From Pseudomonadota bacterium (lineage in GTDB: Bacteria; Myxococcota_A; UBA796; SXON01): 64,000 bases of DNA. A model generated the notes under the pieces. It worked only from the letters and a program-made list of their open reading frames with translations, had not been told where the DNA came from and searched no databases. The position numbers and the translations under genes are program-made. Shown piece after piece: positions 24,756 through 33,436 of the stretch; the stretch's first letter is position 1, and the number at the start of each line of letters is the position of its first letter. The stretch spans positions 62,001 through 126,000 of the forward strand of contig JAUXQH010000115.1 in NCBI GenBank assembly GCA_030685065.1, given 5' to 3'.

Positions 24756-25397
24756 ATGCGCCTGAACCTGTTCGACGACCCCGACCACGGCAGCGACCCG
24801 TCCGCCTACGACTACGACGACCTCCCCAACGCCACGGTCGCCCCCGTGCGGGTCGGGACCGGCCCCGCGCTCGCGCGCCTCCTCAGTCAGGTGGGGCGCT
24901 TGGGGGAGAACGGCGGGGCCGCCGGCTTCCTCGGGCGCCTCTTCGTCCTGCGCGACCTCGAAGATGAGGCCCGTCGCGAGCTCGACGATTGGGCGGAGAG
25001 CGCGCGGCCGGGCCAGCGCGCGACGATCCTTGCGGGCGTCTACGTCGACGAGGACGGAGCCGCCCACGTGGCCGGCATCTCCGCCATGGAGACGCAGGCC
25101 CTCGCCGACGCCCTCACGCAGCTCGTGTCGGTGTGGCCGGGCCGCTACAAGATCACGCCAACCCGCTTCGACGTTGAGCTGGACGTGGGCGGCGAGGATG
25201 CCGAGGAGGAGGAGGACGAGGATCTGGATGAAGACGAGGACTTCGACGACGAAGACGAAGACGAGGACTTCGAGGACGAAGACGCCGAGGACGCCGAGAG
25301 CGGCGACGAGGACGCAACCGAGGACACCGACGAGCCCGACGACGGGCCGGAGCTCGGCGCGGTCGTGAGCCTGCTCATCCTGAAGACGAGCGCCTGA
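24756..25397 (+). CDS. Protein with polyacidic stretch and hydrophobic C-terminus
   Basis: Encodes 213 residues from ATG 24756. Residues 1-145 form a globular-looking domain (RLLSQVGRLGENGGAAGFLG, RATILAGVYVDEDGAAHVAG). Residues about 147-198 are almost only Asp and Glu. The last 14 residues are hydrophobic (LGAVVSLLILKTSA). The downstream gene has the same three-part end. The acidic stretch could mimic nucleic acid or keep the protein soluble. Function unknown. The next gene starts 10 bp later, so this is an operon. Confidence 0.65.
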   Translation: MRLNLFDDPDHGSDPSAYDYDDLPNATVAPVRVGTGPALARLLSQVGRLGENGGAAGFLGRLFVLRDLEDEARRELDDWAESARPGQRATILAGVYVDEDGAAHVAGISAMETQALADALTQLVSVWPGRYKITPTRFDVELDVGGEDAEEEEDEDLDEDEDFDDEDEDEDFEDEDAEDAESGDEDATEDTDEPDDGPELGAVVSLLILKTSA

Positions 25398-25407
25398 GGG
25401 CCTCGGA

Positions 25408-26976
25408 ATGACGCGAGCTGTTGTCGGCGTGACGTTGACCGAAGCGGATCTGCGGGCGCTCCCCCCGGGCGACCGCGCGGGCTACCTCGCCGCGCTCGTG
25501 CGGATCGACGTCACGCGGCCCGGCCCCTACCCCGGGCCGCTCCCGCACGTGGCGGCGCCCGACGCTGCCGTGCGCCTCTCCGTCCCGATCGCGGGGGAGG
25601 TCGTGACGGACCTCGACCGTCGCTGCGACGGGCGACCGAGGCCCGACTACGTTCTCGGGGTCTTCAGGGCGTCCGTAGCGGCCCCGCGAGAACCCGTGAA
25701 TCCGCCCGTGGCTACGCGTGTAGCCGGACGCCCGAACGCGCCGGCCGCTACGAACGGTGAGCCCCCATCCGAGTGGGAGCTCGGAGGGGGCTCGCGGTCG
25801 CTCGCGCCTCCGCGTCCGCAGGGCCGCGAAAGCGGAGGGGAGCCGCTACGGTCGCCGCCGCCCGACCCGCGGGGCGCGCGGGGCTCCGCGGCGCTGCTGC
25901 CGCCCCGTCCTCTGCCCGCCCACATGCCGGGTACGCCTGCCCGCGCCCCGGCTACGCCCGCTTCACACGTGGCTACGCCGGCTACGCGCCCGCCGGCTAC
26001 GCCCGCTACGCGGCCGCCCGTTACACGGCCGCCGGCTACATCGGCCTCGTTCCGGCCGACCGTGACCGCGGCGCCGGCCCCGCCCGCGCGTTCGTGGGAT
26101 CTGCTGCCGCCGACTCCGCGCCCGCCTGCGCGATCCGCACCGCCCGCCCGGCCCGCGAGCACGCCGGCGCCGTTCGCCAGCGCCCTCCAGGCCCTGCGCA
26201 CGTCCCGGGCCGCCCCACCGCCGCCGGTGCCCTCCTATGAGCCGCCATCGGCTCGCCCGGCCCCGGCGGCGCGCTGGCCCGCGGAGCCGTCGCGCGTCCA
26301 CCCACCGCCGGCAGATCCGCGAACCCCGCGGTCGACGGCGATCCCCCCGCCAACGCCCTCGCCGGGGCCGAGCTCACCCCAGGTGCCCGTGTCCTTGCAG
26401 GAGCCGAATGTGCTGATCCGCCCGCTGATCAACTCCGACCTCGCCGGCCTCGACCGTCTACGGACGCGGTGGGAGACGGCACGCCGTACGATCGGCGGCG
26501 ACCGCACGCTCCCGTACCCACTCCGCCTGCTCGACGGGCCGCGCGACGCAGACATGAACCTCTTGATCGCGCTCCGCGACCTGCCGCGCGGGTCGAGCGT
26601 TGGACTCCTGTTCGGCGTCGTCGATCATCCGGGGATGCCCCTCTGCCCGATGAGCCGCCTCGAAACCCAGCTCGCGTGGGAACGGGTCGAGGAGACCCTC
26701 AACCGGTGCAAGCACGGCCTGCGCGTCGACCGCACCGCTTTCGCGCTCCGCCCCGACGTGGTTGGGGACCGCGTGTACGTCGAGCGGCCCCGCCACGTCG
26801 AGGACTACCTGTGGGTCGACGAGGAGGTCGACGGCGAGGACGTGGAAGACGAGCCCTGGGACGACGACAGCGATGAGGAGGAGAACGACGACATGGATGA
26901 GGAAGGCGGGGATGAGCACGTGGAGCCAGTGTTCGTGCTCCTCCTCGTTGTGACGTCGGTCACGACGTCAGTATAG
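25408..26976 (+). CDS. Pro-rich disordered protein with acidic stretch and hydrophobic C-terminus
   Basis: Encodes 522 residues. Residues 1-95 are a small domain (VVGVTLTEADLRALPPGDRA). About 100-330 are Pro/Ala/Arg/Thr-rich low complexity, including repeated ATPATRPP units. About 335-460 form a second folded domain (IRPLINSDLAGLDRLRTRWE, SVGLLFGVVDHPGMPLCPMS). It ends with an acidic block (about 465-505) and a hydrophobic tail (EPVFVLLLVVTSVTTSV). The shared acidic-plus-hydrophobic end with the upstream protein suggests joint function or assembly. Family not recognised. Confidence 0.65.
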   Translation: MTRAVVGVTLTEADLRALPPGDRAGYLAALVRIDVTRPGPYPGPLPHVAAPDAAVRLSVPIAGEVVTDLDRRCDGRPRPDYVLGVFRASVAAPREPVNPPVATRVAGRPNAPAATNGEPPSEWELGGGSRSLAPPRPQGRESGGEPLRSPPPDPRGARGSAALLPPRPLPAHMPGTPARAPATPASHVATPATRPPATPATRPPVTRPPATSASFRPTVTAAPAPPARSWDLLPPTPRPPARSAPPARPASTPAPFASALQALRTSRAAPPPPVPSYEPPSARPAPAARWPAEPSRVHPPPADPRTPRSTAIPPPTPSPGPSSPQVPVSLQEPNVLIRPLINSDLAGLDRLRTRWETARRTIGGDRTLPYPLRLLDGPRDADMNLLIALRDLPRGSSVGLLFGVVDHPGMPLCPMSRLETQLAWERVEETLNRCKHGLRVDRTAFALRPDVVGDRVYVERPRHVEDYLWVDEEVDGEDVEDEPWDDDSDEEENDDMDEEGGDEHVEPVFVLLLVVTSVTTSV

Positions 26977-27136
26977 AGGCTGCGCGCGACTGCGGGCGGA
27001 AGCGGCCGCTCGAAACCCACGCGCTGGCGAAGAAGTGGATCGCGGAGGCCGAGGGTGCTGGCGTTCTTCGGCGGCTCGGCGAAATACGACCGCGTCCGGT
27101 AGGCCCGGACAGCCACGGCCGAATCCTTGGGAGTCA

Positions 27137-27931
27137 TTAACCGCCCATCGTAATGCCAATCTCCTTGTGCAACCGCGCAATGCCGGGGCTTGGACCCCTA
27201 AGGCCCTCAAGGAGCGAGAACAGCTCGCGCCACACGTCGCGTCCGGTGAAGGCCGGGAGCGGCTTCTTTGCCCCGACCAATCGCTGCGCCCAGCTTAAAG
27301 GCGTTCGTTCGATGCAGTCGACGTGGTGTCGCACTGCGAACAATACGTTGAGGACAGTACTTCCCGCGTCCCATGCGTGAAGTTCACTTGTCAACGCCCT
27401 CCGCACATAACTGTACACCATCATGTCCGCGCCGTACACATACCGGTGCGTGGCCGCAGGGTCCATGGGAACAGCCATCTCTGAGATTCGACTGGCGACA
27501 GTACTGTTTGAACTCTCGAACTGCATTCCCACCAGTATTGGACAGAGATCTCGTCGACCCACCAGGGTGACTGCCATCGGGAGGAAGGACCCGAGCAAGG
27601 CGTTCCGGATCGCAAGGCGGCGCCCCATCTGAAGCTCGGGGGATACGACAGACTGGGCCAAATACCTTGGTAGTTCATCATAGAGAGCCCGCATCAGTGG
27701 CGTGCCTCCCGCAAAGTGCGCCCACTCCTCCAAGTTCACTAATAGCAGTCGTAGGAAATGCGATAGGACGGGGCAAACGTCAGGCGTAAACGTCCTCCAC
27801 TTGCAATGTGGACAGGGATACGCGCCCGCTTGAACGACGTTGGTCGAAGTTCGAGTGCCGTGCATCTCCCTGAACCGTTCGAATCCGGCGGCCTCGCAGC
27901 CTGGACATCGCGTAGAGTCGAGTTCGCTCAT
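27137..27931 (-). CDS. Unknown protein with N-terminal zinc ribbon
   Basis: Encodes 264 residues from ATG 27931 (an ATG 7 codons upstream is also possible). Residues 7-43 hold CPGC and CPHC knuckles 30 residues apart, a probable zinc ribbon. The rest is helical with several hydrophobic stretches (LSHFLRLLLVNLEEWAHFAG, LLGSFLPMAVTLVG) and many His and Trp. GC is lower than in neighbours, suggesting separate acquisition. Function unknown; it sits next to the type I restriction operon but is not coupled to it. Confidence 0.65.
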   Translation of the reverse strand: MSELDSTRCPGCEAAGFERFREMHGTRTSTNVVQAGAYPCPHCKWRTFTPDVCPVLSHFLRLLLVNLEEWAHFAGGTPLMRALYDELPRYLAQSVVSPELQMGRRLAIRNALLGSFLPMAVTLVGRRDLCPILVGMQFESSNSTVASRISEMAVPMDPAATHRYVYGADMMVYSYVRRALTSELHAWDAGSTVLNVLFAVRHHVDCIERTPLSWAQRLVGAKKPLPAFTGRDVWRELFSLLEGLRGPSPGIARLHKEIGITMGG

Positions 27932-28110
27932 CTTGGTCGCCGGGGCATGCAACGCATGGGTATCGCTGTGGTGACGGCCTGCCTATCGCCATCTCCACGA
28001 TTAAGGGAACGTGTAGACCGAGATTCCGAGTGGACTGACAACCGCTGGGTCTTCGAGCGCGCAGGAGAGGATCCTCGTGCGGCTGCTACGATGGCGTGAC
28101 TCCCGAGCGC

Positions 28111-29577
28111 CTACTCGTCGTCCTGCCCCTCGCCGGCCCCGACGCCGGACGGACTCGCGAACGGCTCAGGGTCGAAGCGCCACAGCTTCACCGCCTGCTC
28201 CTTGAGCCCGATCTGGTGTTGCACCAGGAGGTTGACGAGTTCCTCGCCATCGATGAGTTGTAGGGCGTACGTGCCTTTCTCGAAGGCGGCATCGCGAGCC
28301 CCTTTGCTGAACGACGCGGTCGTGATGATCGTTCCCCGCTGGGCAGACCACCGGTGCAGGGAACCGCGGAGCGCGTCCAGAACCGGCCTCCCGACGTTCC
28401 CCTGCTGCCGTTTCGCCTGGATTACCTCCGTCACAGGGGTGATCCCGACCTTGATCCGACCCACCACGTCGATGCCTCGGTCTCCGGACGGGGGGGTCAC
28501 CTCCACGTCGAAGTAGCCCATCGCGTCCAGGAGCCGCTTGATCAGGTGCTCGAACGCCGTGTGGTGCATACTGGAAACCGCTGCGCGAATCCGCTCCCGA
28601 ATGCGCTGCTGCTGTTCGTTGATCTCGCGGATGAGTTCGAACAGCTCGTCCTGGTCCTCCGGGCTGTCGTCCTCGACGAGCGCCTGCGCCTCCTGCTCAA
28701 GCCATGAGAGACCGGCGGGCGTGACCCCGTAGGCTTGGCCGTTTCGCAGCACGAGCCCACGCTCAGCGAGGTTCCCGAGACGGCTCCCCAGGGAGACTCG
28801 GACGGTCGCCTCGGAACGGAGGCCCGTCTGCTTCGCACACCACTCGGTGTACGGCCCGAGGAGCTCGCCCGCGCGAGCCGGACCGAACTGGGCGACGAGG
28901 GCAAGCACACGCGCGACGCCCTCGGCCGCGTCGAGGTGGCGAGTAACCAAACCCTGCGGCTCGGAGAGGAAGCCCTTTCCGCTTGGCGTGCACCGGAGGA
29001 CCCCGTCGTCTCCCTCTTCGACGAGGTCGCACCGGCTCGCCAAGCTCGCACACTCCGCGACGTAGCGGGGGTTCAGCGTCTTCCCGCTCACGGTCCAGAG
29101 GGCGAGGCCCATTGCCTTCGCCTCGCCGTCCAGCTCTTTGTGGAGCCACGCGTCGGGCTGCGTGAAGTCCTTACCCTCGCCGCGAAGCGCCCGGATCGCG
29201 ACGCGGAGCGCCGTGAGGTTCTCGCGCGGCTTCCCGTCGACTGCGGTCAGAAAGCCACGGAGCGCCGTCCACGTGGGGAGGTGCGTCCCCCGGGCGCTCA
29301 GCTCGGGCGCGGGCTCTGGCTGGAGCCCCCAGGCCGCGAGCCCGAACACCCCAGGCTTCAGCCTGACGAACATGCTCTTCTCGCCGTGCCGTTGAATGTC
29401 GACGGCGACGCGGGCGTTCAGCGTCTCTGCCGGTGTCGCACCCGTCGTCTGGAGGAGGCCCGCAGAGAGCGCGCGCTGCGTGATGTCCCGGTAGTGTAGA
29501 GGCGCACCCGCTTGGGTGAGCACTGTTCGGGCGGCCTCCGCGAAGGTCGTCGGGCCGGTGGGCGTTGCAGGAATCAC
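28111..29577 (-). CDS. Mrr-like restriction endonuclease with N-terminal HTH
   Basis: Encodes 488 residues. GTG 29577 overlaps the hsdM stop (GTGA). Residues about 5-85 resemble the HARE/restriction HTH domain (FAEAARTVLTQAGAPLHYRD, FVRLKPGVFGLAAWG). The middle is helical with winged-helix character. The C-terminal Mrr_cat domain shows FEHLIKRLLDAMGYFDVEVT, SGDRGIDVVG and VIQAKRQQG, the Asp and Q-x-K pair of Mrr nucleases. Mrr-type enzymes cut methylated DNA. In an operon with an active methylase it could instead guard against foreign methylation or be specialised to a modification state. Confidence 0.85.
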   Translation of the reverse strand: MIPATPTGPTTFAEAARTVLTQAGAPLHYRDITQRALSAGLLQTTGATPAETLNARVAVDIQRHGEKSMFVRLKPGVFGLAAWGLQPEPAPELSARGTHLPTWTALRGFLTAVDGKPRENLTALRVAIRALRGEGKDFTQPDAWLHKELDGEAKAMGLALWTVSGKTLNPRYVAECASLASRCDLVEEGDDGVLRCTPSGKGFLSEPQGLVTRHLDAAEGVARVLALVAQFGPARAGELLGPYTEWCAKQTGLRSEATVRVSLGSRLGNLAERGLVLRNGQAYGVTPAGLSWLEQEAQALVEDDSPEDQDELFELIREINEQQQRIRERIRAAVSSMHHTAFEHLIKRLLDAMGYFDVEVTPPSGDRGIDVVGRIKVGITPVTEVIQAKRQQGNVGRPVLDALRGSLHRWSAQRGTIITTASFSKGARDAAFEKGTYALQLIDGEELVNLLVQHQIGLKEQAVKLWRFDPEPFASPSGVGAGEGQDDE

Positions 29578-31142
29578 GCCGCACCTCCGAGATCGCCCAG
29601 GATCTCCTCGATCTGCTCCAACGCGCTTCGCAGATCCTCCGCGATCTCCTGGGCGATCACGTCGGGGTCGGGCAGGCTGTCGGCGTCGAGCAGGCTCTCG
29701 TCCTTCAGCCAGAACACGTCCAGCGAGCACTTGTCCCGCGCCGTGAGCTCTTCGTAGCTGTACGGGCGCCACCGGCCCGTCGGGTTCTCGGAGGACCACG
29801 TCGCACTCCGCTCCCCGACCGCACCGGGCTTATAGAGCGACACGAACTCGTCGAGATCGGCGCGCTTCAGCGGGTTGGTCTTGAGCGTAAAGTGCTGGTT
29901 CGTTCGCAGGTCGTAGACCCACACCTGCCGCGTCCAGGGCGACGGGCTTGCTCCCTTCCGGTCGAAGAAGAGCACGTTCGCCTTCACGCCCTGGGCGTAG
30001 AAGATCCCTGTCGGGAGCCGCAGGATCGTGTGCACGTTGCACTCGGCGAGCAGGCGCCGGCGGATCGTCTCCCCCGCGCCGCCCTCGAAGAGCACGTTGT
30101 CAGGGAGCACCACTGCTGCGCGCCCGTGGATCTTCAGCAGGGACTTCACGTGCTGGACGAAGTTGAGCTGCTTGTTCGTCGTGGAGGCCCAGAAGTCCCC
30201 GCGCTCGTAGCTGATCGACTCACGCTCCGTGTCCCCGTCCTCGCCGACTACCAGGATCGAGCTCTTCCGCCCGAAGGGGGGATTCGTGAGGACCACGTCG
30301 TACCGGGCGTTCCCGATCTCCCGGAGGGCGTCGTCGGTGTGCACGGGCAGGCGGCGATCGATCTCCGCGTCCGCCTCCTCCTCGCTCTTCCCTGCGGCGA
30401 TGAGCTTCCCGCGGATGGCGCCCAGCTCCTGGGGCGTCGGCCCGACGTTGTGCAGCAGGAGGTTCATCGCGCACAACCGCGTGACGCCCTGCACGATTTC
30501 GTTGCCGCGGAGGGCGTTGAGGCGGAGATGCTCGCGCTGCTCCCGGTCCAGGCTCGGGTGTTCGTGTGTGAGCCAGTGGTGCGCCGCGAGGAGGAATCCG
30601 CCGGTGCCGCAGGCCGGGTCGATGATCGTCTCCCCCGGCTTCGGGGCGATGCAGGCCACCATCGCGTCGATCAGCGCCCGCGGGGTGAAGTACTGCCCCG
30701 CGCCGCTCTTCGTGTCCTGGGCGTTCCGCTCGAGCAGCCCCTCGTAGGCGTCGCCCTTGATGTCGACTCCGACGGTGACCCACTGCTCCTTGTCAATCAG
30801 GTCGCTCACGAGCCGCTTCAGCTTCGCGGGGTCCTGGATCTTGTTCTGCGCCTTGCGGAACACGAGGCCGAGTAGGCCGTGCTGCCGCCCCAGGTGCTCC
30901 AGGACGCCGCGGTAGTGCCGCTCCAAGGCGACGCCGTCCCGCGATGCGAGGCTCGGCCAGTCGTACCCTTCCGGCACGGGCGAGGGCCGCGACCATGGCG
31001 GCTTGGTCTGCTCGTCGGCCATCTTCAGGAAGAGCAGGTAGGTGAGCTGCTCCAGGTAGTCGCCGTAGGAGAGCCCGTCGTCGCGAAGGACGTTGCAGTA
31101 GCTCCAGAGCTTGTTGACGATGCGGTTGGCTTCAGCGCTCAT
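29574..31142 (-). CDS. hsdM: Type I restriction-modification methyltransferase subunit HsdM
   Basis: Encodes 522 residues from ATG 31142, overlapping the upstream GIY-YIG gene by 11 bp. The N-terminal helical domain (ANRIVNKLWSYCNVLRDDGL) is followed by an N6-adenine methyltransferase: SAM motif DPACGTGGFLLAA and catalytic NPPFGR. TGIFYAQGVKANVLFFDRKG is typical of HsdM. Complete by length. It would methylate adenine at the HsdS-defined site in an M2S complex. Confidence 0.95.
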   Translation of the reverse strand: MSAEANRIVNKLWSYCNVLRDDGLSYGDYLEQLTYLLFLKMADEQTKPPWSRPSPVPEGYDWPSLASRDGVALERHYRGVLEHLGRQHGLLGLVFRKAQNKIQDPAKLKRLVSDLIDKEQWVTVGVDIKGDAYEGLLERNAQDTKSGAGQYFTPRALIDAMVACIAPKPGETIIDPACGTGGFLLAAHHWLTHEHPSLDREQREHLRLNALRGNEIVQGVTRLCAMNLLLHNVGPTPQELGAIRGKLIAAGKSEEEADAEIDRRLPVHTDDALREIGNARYDVVLTNPPFGRKSSILVVGEDGDTERESISYERGDFWASTTNKQLNFVQHVKSLLKIHGRAAVVLPDNVLFEGGAGETIRRRLLAECNVHTILRLPTGIFYAQGVKANVLFFDRKGASPSPWTRQVWVYDLRTNQHFTLKTNPLKRADLDEFVSLYKPGAVGERSATWSSENPTGRWRPYSYEELTARDKCSLDVFWLKDESLLDADSLPDPDVIAQEIAEDLRSALEQIEEILGDLGGAA

Positions 31143-32022
31143 GGGCGGCACGTTCCAGAAGGGTGCGAAGGGTATGGTAGGGGGTTGCGCCGCGCTCCCA
31201 GGCGCAGCCCGTCACCCGCCCGAGCCAGTCGTGCAGGGCGGACGGGGGGCCCAGCGCGTCGAGTTCGGCGGCCGGTAAGGACGTAGGGTGGCAGGGGCTC
31301 CAGTCGCCGAGCGAGCGCACCCTGGAGAGGTACTCGGCGTTGTCCCCCGGGCCTACGAGGAGCAGCCGGCCTTGCAGGTCGGCGGGCACCTCGCCCGACC
31401 TCTCGCGGAGAAGCCGTGCAGTGTGGATCCACCCAAGCGAGAACTGCCACGCACCTCCCTTCCCCGGGGCGTAGACATCCCGCCAGACCGAAAGCGGTGT
31501 GTCCTTGGGCCACTCGTAGGTGGCGCCCGCAGGCGCGTCGGCGCCATCGAAGGCCCAGCGTACGAGCTCGCGAACGACCGCCCCGGAGAGGTAGCCCTCC
31601 CACTTACGGTTGGCGGGCGGGAGCTCCCCATAGAACGTGGCGCAGAAGTTGAGGATCTTCGCCTCGTGGAGCACCGCATCGTCCGCGGGGGCGATCCAGA
31701 CCTCTACCGGGAGCTCCCACGTTTCGTGCGCGAGCCAGTGGGGGCACAGGGCCCGCCTTGTTTGCTGGAGAGCGTGGCTGGCCGAGTGGGTTCCGTCGAA
31801 CAGGGAGCGCGGCCGGTTGGAGTAGCCCATCCCCACGTAGAGCAGGCGGCTCGTCGAGCCGTTGGCGCGGTGGATCGGACGATCGGCGGTCGCGACGGCG
31901 TAGACGAAGTAGCCGCGGGCCGGGACGTCCGAGAGGCGGTCGGTCGCGATGGTCCAATCCGCGCGGAGCAGGCCGGGGATTGCCGTCAGGTTAGTCGGAA
32001 ACCAATCACGTTCGTCACGCAT
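31132..32022 (-). CDS. GIY-YIG nuclease-like protein inside a type I RM operon
   Basis: Encodes 296 residues from ATG 32022, overlapping the hsdS stop by 8 bp. The first half fits a GIY-YIG fold: GYFVY at 37-41, LYVGMG at 61-66, Arg near 70, Glu in LHEAKIL at about 120 and Asn in PPANRKWEG at about 138. The second half (about 150-296) is unrecognised. Type I systems do not normally include such a gene. Overlap on both sides shows it is an integral part of this operon. It could be an accessory nuclease, an endonuclease of a hybrid system, or a regulator. Confidence 0.75.
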   Translation of the reverse strand: MRDERDWFPTNLTAIPGLLRADWTIATDRLSDVPARGYFVYAVATADRPIHRANGSTSRLLYVGMGYSNRPRSLFDGTHSASHALQQTRRALCPHWLAHETWELPVEVWIAPADDAVLHEAKILNFCATFYGELPPANRKWEGYLSGAVVRELVRWAFDGADAPAGATYEWPKDTPLSVWRDVYAPGKGGAWQFSLGWIHTARLLRERSGEVPADLQGRLLLVGPGDNAEYLSRVRSLGDWSPCHPTSLPAAELDALGPPSALHDWLGRVTGCAWERGATPYHTLRTLLERAAHER

Positions 32023-33436
32023 TTGCGCGGGTCTCGGCAGGCACGAGCCGTCCCTCGAACGCTCGCTTCAGGATCGACTGCCGGAGGCGCTTGCAGCGGG
32101 CGAGGTTTGTGTCGATCGTGGTGTCGAGGGCGTCGAGGACGGAGAGGCGGCGGTCCACTTCAGCGGCGATCCGTCCCTGCTCGGCACGGGGCGGGACGGG
32201 CACAGGAAATGCTCTCACCTGAGCCTCGGAGATGTGCGGCACGCCTCCACCTCTCACTTCCCCTTCGAGGTGAGCCACAAAGGCTGGCGAGCGGAGGTTG
32301 GCCAGGAAGTAGCGCAGTTCGACTCGCGGTCGTAACCTCAAGACTCGCTGGACCAGCAGCGCGGGGAGATCCGAGGTCGCGACCACGGCCAGCTTCAAGC
32401 CAGTTGAGATGACAGGGCGGTCCATCGCCAGCACAATGTCCCGCGCTGCCAGTTGCAGGCTCTCGTGTTCCGCCAGCGCATGGGGCGCGATGCACCTGCG
32501 ACGGTCACCCCAACGCAGCGAGCCGTGGCCAATGTTGTCCCCTCGAAGGAGGTTCACACCTTCATCCGTGAAATCCCCGCTCTTGAAGGCATGTCCCGCC
32601 TGCGACTCGGCCACCTGCCCTATCGTCGCCCAGGTCCAGCCCTTCGGCAGCGGGGGCAACTCCTCCCTTTCGGGCCCCACAGGCTCGTGGTACCTGCCGC
32701 ACCCCCCGCTTCTTGCCCATGCCGCCTTCCGCTCCGCGAGGATGCGCTCGACCAGCACCGACGCGGGCTCATAGTCGCGGCCTTCGGAGCGTGCGAGTTC
32801 CGCTTCGGTGGGTACGAGGCGGCCCTCGACGGCGGCCTTGAGAACGCTGGCGCGAGCGTGCCTCACGTTCGCGTTGGCACGGGTCAGCGACGCGACAGCA
32901 GCGTCGAGGCGGGAGAAGTAGGTCTCTATCGCCGCGACCGTCTGATCCTGAACGGCTCGGCTCGGCACGGGAACCGGGAGTTCGCGGATTGCTCCCATGT
33001 TGATCCGCAAACGCCCCACGCCGTGACTGTGATTCTCAGCGTTCTTCCTGCCGATCGGGCTGTTGAGCCAATGCATCACAAAGCGCCGGTTCAGCTCGCC
33101 TTTAGGCCGGAAGCGAATGCAGTCCGCCTTCACGATAGCCGGTAGGATCGAGGTCGGAACTTCGCAACATCGACCTATAGGCTCGGCGAGCGCCGCAATG
33201 AGGAGGTCGCCCTCGAAGAGCCGGTGGCGACCAAGGTCGGTGGCGTGCTTGGGGCTCACGAACGAACGGTCGTCGTGCTTGAACTCGCCCACCCCGAGGT
33301 TTCCCAGCCGCACGACGCGCACGCCACTGTCTGTGTAATGCTCGCTCTTCAGCTTGCTGCCAAACGGACCGTCCGTGAGGGAGTTCGGCTCACTGGCGAC
33401 AACCTCCTCAAGGGTCTTCCAAGGCCAGTCAGTCAC
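32015..33436 (-). CDS. hsdS: Type I restriction specificity subunit HsdS
   Basis: Encodes 473 residues. GTG 33436 overlaps the hsdR stop (GTGA). Two target-recognition domains are seen, starting at WPWKTLEEVVASEPNSLTDG and PPLPKGWTWATIGQVAESQA, each followed by a helical spacer (RLDAAVASLTRANANVRHAR and LDALDTTIDTNLARCKRLRQ). The ends RELPVPVPSRAVQDQTVAAI and RAFPVPVPPRAEQGRIAAEV show the internal duplication. Complete length. It sets the DNA site for both HsdM and HsdR. Confidence 0.93.
   Translation of the reverse strand: MTDWPWKTLEEVVASEPNSLTDGPFGSKLKSEHYTDSGVRVVRLGNLGVGEFKHDDRSFVSPKHATDLGRHRLFEGDLLIAALAEPIGRCCEVPTSILPAIVKADCIRFRPKGELNRRFVMHWLNSPIGRKNAENHSHGVGRLRINMGAIRELPVPVPSRAVQDQTVAAIETYFSRLDAAVASLTRANANVRHARASVLKAAVEGRLVPTEAELARSEGRDYEPASVLVERILAERKAAWARSGGCGRYHEPVGPEREELPPLPKGWTWATIGQVAESQAGHAFKSGDFTDEGVNLLRGDNIGHGSLRWGDRRRCIAPHALAEHESLQLAARDIVLAMDRPVISTGLKLAVVATSDLPALLVQRVLRLRPRVELRYFLANLRSPAFVAHLEGEVRGGGVPHISEAQVRAFPVPVPPRAEQGRIAAEVDRRLSVLDALDTTIDTNLARCKRLRQSILKRAFEGRLVPAETRANA

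Noticed and set aside
25920..26060. Short GGCTACGCC-like repeats that could suggest a CRISPR or iteron array.
   Set aside because: They are irregular and encode the Pro/Ala/Thr-rich linker of an open gene, with no spacers.
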